Part shown: positions 23,078 through 25,748 of the stretch, one piece after another
How positions within the stretch are numbered: the first letter of the stretch is position 1
Layout of the letters: the number at the start of each line of letters is the position of its first letter
Assembly: GCA_026713745.1 (NCBI GenBank)
Contig: JAPONU010000284.1
Coordinates: forward strand, 1 to 25,748
DNA from: a bacterium
Lineage (GTDB): Bacteria > Actinomycetota > Acidimicrobiia > Acidimicrobiales > CATQHL01
Direction: 5' to 3'
DNA length: 25,748 nt
The notes under the pieces: generated by a model
Database searches by the model: none
What the model saw: only the letters and a program-made list of their open reading frames with translations
Told to the model about the DNA's origin: nothing
Translations under genes and position numbers: made by a program

Positions 23078-23850
23078 GCGTCCACTCCCATGTAGACCTG
23101 GCGCACCAGGGGGCTGGCGGCGATCTCGTCGGGGGTGCCCTCGGCGATGATCCGCCCGTTGGCCATGACGTGCACGTAGTCCGCCACGTCGAGCACGAAG
23201 GAGAGGTTGTGGTCGATGATCATCAGAGCGATGCCGCTGCGATGAACGTCGCGAATCAAGTCCGAGAGCCGCGAGATCGCACCGGGGTTGACCCCTGCCG
23301 CGGGCTCGTCGAGGAGCAGCAGGCGGGGCCGGCTCATGAGTTGCCGCGCCAACTCCGCCAGCTTGCGGTCGCCGGCGGCCAACTCGTCCACCGGGGTGTC
23401 GAGCAGTTGGGCAAGCCCCAGGTTCCCGAGGATCTCGTCGGCCCGCCGTGACAATTCGGCGGTCTCGCGCCGGCCCCGGGTCGTCAGCATCCCCGTGAGC
23501 ACCGCGTGCGAGGCGCCGGCCACCTGCATGCTCTCCCAGAGCGTCATCGTGGGAAAGCCCACGGGTGTTTGGAACGTGCGTGCAACCCCTCGCCGGGAGA
23601 TCTGCCATGGGGCCATCCCGCCCACACGGTGGCCGTCGAAAGTGATGCCACCGGAATCGGGTCGTTCGTAGCCGGTGATGATGTTGAACAGCGTCGTCTT
23701 GCCGGCGCCGTTGGGGCCGATGAGAGCGGTGATGCGATCCGGGTACAGGTCCAAAGACACGTCGTGCACCGCCACGTTGCCGCCGAAGGCCTTGTGCAAA
23801 CCGTGCGTGCTCAACATGGCGCCGCTACCCGTGCCATCCGCGGCGGTCAT
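23074..23850 (-). CDS. livG: Branched-chain-type ABC transporter ATP-binding protein LivG
   Basis: The 258-residue product has Walker A LIGPNGAGKTTLFNIITGY, the Q-loop region ISRRGVARTFQTPVGFPTMT, a loose signature ELAAGDRKLAELARQLMSR in place of the common LAYGQQRRLE form, Walker B LLLLDEPAAGVNPGA and the switch MIIDHNLSFVLDVADYVHVM. The C-terminal PDEIAASPLVRQVYMGVDA is the normal LivG end (relatives end YLG-like). ATG at 23850 overlaps the livM stop (ATGA). It pairs with LivF on the cytosolic face of the two permeases. Confidence 0.92.
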   Translation of the reverse strand: MTAADGTGSGAMLSTHGLHKAFGGNVAVHDVSLDLYPDRITALIGPNGAGKTTLFNIITGYERPDSGGITFDGHRVGGMAPWQISRRGVARTFQTPVGFPTMTLWESMQVAGASHAVLTGMLTTRGRRETAELSRRADEILGNLGLAQLLDTPVDELAAGDRKLAELARQLMSRPRLLLLDEPAAGVNPGAISRLSDLIRDVHRSGIALMIIDHNLSFVLDVADYVHVMANGRIIAEGTPDEIAASPLVRQVYMGVDA

Positions 23851-24899
23851 GACGTTTCCTCTTTCCCGCTATCGCCACGCGGGCTCAAGCGCCGCAGCCG
23901 CGACGCCACGGCCGCACCGGCTCCGTCAAGAGCAGTCGTCTGGCGGGCTCGCGCCCCGAATGTCCCGCGCTCGGAGAGCAGGCCCTCGGGGCGGAAGCGC
24001 AGTACCAACACCAGCAGCAGGCCGATGGCCAGGGGATGCACGGCCACGTGCAGATTGCGAAGCTCCCCCGGCACGTCGATCAACTCGATCAGTTCGGTGA
24101 AGAGCAGCAGGACGCCCACGCCCAGCACAGCGCCGGACCGGCTGGCGATGCCCCCGAGTACGAGCGCGGTCCATGCTGTGAACGTGAACTGCGGCTCGAA
24201 CACGGAGGGTGCCACGTAGCGCAACCACCACAGGTAGAGCGGGGCGACGCCGCCGACGGCGACGCCCACCAGCACGAAGGTCTGCAGGCGCAGCCAGCTG
24301 ACCCGGATTCCCAGCGACAGAGCCACCGGCTCGTTGTCGCGCATCGCCCGCAGCGCCCGCCCGTAGCCCGAGCGGCTGATCCGGCGGGTCAGCGCGTAGA
24401 CCAGCAGCGCAGCGGCCCAGGTCACGGCGAGCAGGACGCCTCGCAGGGCGTCTTTCTCGAAGAAGCTCTCGAACGGTCGCGCCACGCTGTTGAAACCCAC
24501 GGTGCCGTGGGTGAGGTCGCGCACGTTGATCGCCAGCTGGCGGAACACCTCCGCGAACGCGAAGGTGATGATCAAGAAGTATTCGCGCCTCGCTCGCAGA
24601 GCGGGTAGCCCGACGAGGAAGGCCACGATCCCCGTCGTGGCCATGGCTGCGAGGATCCCCGCCCAGACGGGCCAGCCGGGGGAATAGACCACATCGAATT
24701 CCCCGGGGGGGTTCGTCACGATCGTGTAGGTGTAGGAGCCGATGGCCAGCAGTCCCACGATGCCGAGGTCCCACATGCCGCCCCATCCGGCCTCCACGTT
24801 CAGCAGCATGGTGACCGCGGCGTAGATGCCGATGAGCATGAACAGGCTCATCCAGAAGGTCGGGGACCCCAGAGCGCTGATGGCGGCAAGAGTGTTCAC
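23847..24899 (-). CDS. livM: Branched-chain-type ABC transporter permease LivM
   Basis: The 350-residue product from GTG 24899 has about nine or ten membrane segments. Family marks include LNVEAGWGGMWDLGIVGLLA near the N-terminus, FLVGLPALRARREYFLIITF, the motif RSGYGRALRAMRDNEPVALS (coupling loop) and WTALVLGGIASRSGAVLGVG. LVLRFRPEGLLSERG is the typical C-terminal end of the membrane part. A further tail of about 45 residues rich in Arg, Ala and Gly follows, somewhat longer than usual. The GTG start overlaps the livH stop (GTGA), and the stop overlaps livG. Confidence 0.92.
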   Translation of the reverse strand: MNTLAAISALGSPTFWMSLFMLIGIYAAVTMLLNVEAGWGGMWDLGIVGLLAIGSYTYTIVTNPPGEFDVVYSPGWPVWAGILAAMATTGIVAFLVGLPALRARREYFLIITFAFAEVFRQLAINVRDLTHGTVGFNSVARPFESFFEKDALRGVLLAVTWAAALLVYALTRRISRSGYGRALRAMRDNEPVALSLGIRVSWLRLQTFVLVGVAVGGVAPLYLWWLRYVAPSVFEPQFTFTAWTALVLGGIASRSGAVLGVGVLLLFTELIELIDVPGELRNLHVAVHPLAIGLLLVLVLRFRPEGLLSERGTFGARARQTTALDGAGAAVASRLRRLSPRGDSGKEETS

Positions 24900-25748
24900 G
24901 AAGCCTGCTCCGCCCGGCGGCGGGTGCTGAACAACCCCTCAGGGCGCACGAGCAGCACGAGGATGAGCGCTCCGAACGCCACCACCAGCCGGTAGGCGGT
25001 GGGGATCCACAGCGCGCTCACATCCATGGCCAAGCCCAGGAGTACGGCGGCAGCCATCACTCCCATGATGCTGCCGGTGCCGCCCAGGACGGCCGCGGAC
25101 AGGATCACCAGGATGTTCTCCCAGCCCAGCGGGGTGGTGACGCCGCCTCGGCGCACCGCGATCATCACTCCGGCCATGGCCGCCAGTGCCGAGCCGATGA
25201 ACCACACCACACCCGAGACGACCCGCACCGGTATGCCGCGTACCGCTGCCAGGGAGGGGTTCGAGGCCGCGGCGCGTAGCCAGCGGCCCATACGCGTAAG
25301 CGACAGGAAGAACTGCAGGCTCAGCACGGCCCCCAGCGACATCAGGATCATCGCCAACTCGCTGGTGGCGATGTCGACGCCGTTGTGCGACCCCGTGCCG
25401 AATCCGTCGTTCTGGGTAGCCAGCACGAAGGTGACGAGGACGGCGGCGGTGATGAGGGCCAGCGTCAGCCCGGTCCCGCGGGCGGCCCAGAGTCCGGCCC
25501 ACGTGCCGGCCACCTCGCGGTGCTCGGCGCGCCGGGCACGGTTGGCGAGCACCCAACCCACCAGCGTCGCCAGAGCCGCGGCCAGCGCCAGAACCAGCAC
25601 GAACTCGGCAACGGAGAATTCGATGCGGCTGCCGAGGCCCACCGGCACCTTGCGCAGGACGGTGCCGAACGTGGCGATGATCGCCCCGTAGATCACGAAG
25701 GCGAGGCCGATGGACGTGAACAGCAGCACGTTGCCGCCCTGGTCGGCC
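24896..25748 (-). CDS. livH: Branched-chain-type ABC transporter permease LivH (5' part outside window)
   Basis: The frame is open to the window end, reading ADQGGNVLLFTSIGLAFVIY before further membrane segments. In LivH proteins this corresponds to the middle of the protein, so about 100 N-terminal residues are probably missing; the GTG at 25729 is an internal Val, not the start. LivH marks are SLTRMGRWLRAAASNPSLAA and RGIPVRVVSGVVWFIGSALA, then LGGTGSIMGVMAAAVLLGL and VLLVRPEGLFSTRRRAE. Between TSIGLAFVIYG and the loop before RMGRWLRA lie roughly 96 residues, where typical family members have a few tens. The insert includes two extra hydrophobic stretches (AEFVLVLALAAALATLVGWV and TLALITAAVLVTFVLA). 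No substrate-binding protein gene is visible; it may lie upstream. Confidence 0.88.
   Translation of the reverse strand, partial: ADQGGNVLLFTSIGLAFVIYGAIIATFGTVLRKVPVGLGSRIEFSVAEFVLVLALAAALATLVGWVLANRARRAEHREVAGTWAGLWAARGTGLTLALITAAVLVTFVLATQNDGFGTGSHNGVDIATSELAMILMSLGAVLSLQFFLSLTRMGRWLRAAASNPSLAAVRGIPVRVVSGVVWFIGSALAAMAGVMIAVRRGGVTTPLGWENILVILSAAVLGGTGSIMGVMAAAVLLGLAMDVSALWIPTAYRLVVAFGALILVLLVRPEGLFSTRRRAEQAS

Noticed and set aside
25727..25729. GTG at 25729 as the true start of LivH
   Set aside because: The frame stays open to the window edge with a family-like sequence (ADQGGNVLLFTSIG), and the conserved N-terminal LivH helices are missing, so the start lies outside the window.

Overview
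The window is high-GC DNA with frequent GTG starts, ATGA/GTGA stop-start overlaps and a near-leaderless promoter. This suits a high-GC actinobacterium. A free-living or host-associated catabolic lineage (for instance Acidimicrobiia-like) is my guess from gene content only. I see no rRNA, tRNA, CRISPR array or insertion sequence. Nearly every stretch is coding.

Left edge (1-1847). A partial minus-strand reading frame runs off the window. Next to it is a decayed cobyric acid synthase gene (cobQ) that has lost most of its ATPase domain and carries a second, one-base frameshift. Then comes the most interesting gene of the window: a glutaredoxin-like gene (1281-1847) whose reading frame is interrupted by one TGA, at 1332-1334. 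That TGA lies exactly where the first cysteine of the redox CxxC motif belongs, giving U-Q-E-C. It is followed directly by a two-part hairpin of 16 base pairs (1337-1376) with the geometry of a bacterial SECIS element. I read it as a selenocysteine-containing glutaredoxin fused to an unrecognised C-terminal domain.

Catabolic block (1913-11914). A minus-strand set holds a DUF2848 protein, a cupin and the flavin prenyltransferase UbiX. Divergent to it is a MarR regulator with a palindromic operator over its promoter, followed by a flavin reductase and an HpaB-type flavin monooxygenase. A minus-strand MFS exporter separates this from a plus-strand operon of a UbiD decarboxylase, a FadR-type GntR regulator, a metal-dependent amidohydrolase and a GlcG/HbpS-like protein. 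A textbook FadR/GntR operator palindrome lies in the MFS/ubiD divergent promoter region. UbiX would make the prenylated FMN needed by UbiD.

Transport and hydrolysis block (11979-21164). A dipeptide/oligopeptide-type ABC importer (lipoprotein, two permeases, two ATPases) is followed by a RidA deaminase, a gamma-glutamyltranspeptidase-like Ntn hydrolase and an aliphatic-amidase-type nitrilase. The lipoprotein carries an unusual alanine-rich, heptad-patterned stalk of about 135 residues. All genes run in one direction with short gaps or overlaps.

Right edge (21272-25748, minus strand). A branched-chain-type ABC importer (LivH partial, LivM, LivG, LivF) ends in a Rieske non-heme iron oxygenase. 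A strong hairpin between the two convergent gene sets probably terminates both.

Taken together the window looks like a catabolic island. It takes up an amide-, peptide- or nitrogen-ring-containing compound, decarboxylates (UbiD/UbiX) and hydroxylates it (HpaBC-like pair, Rieske enzyme), and releases nitrogen with hydrolases and RidA. The actual substrate cannot be read from the sequence.
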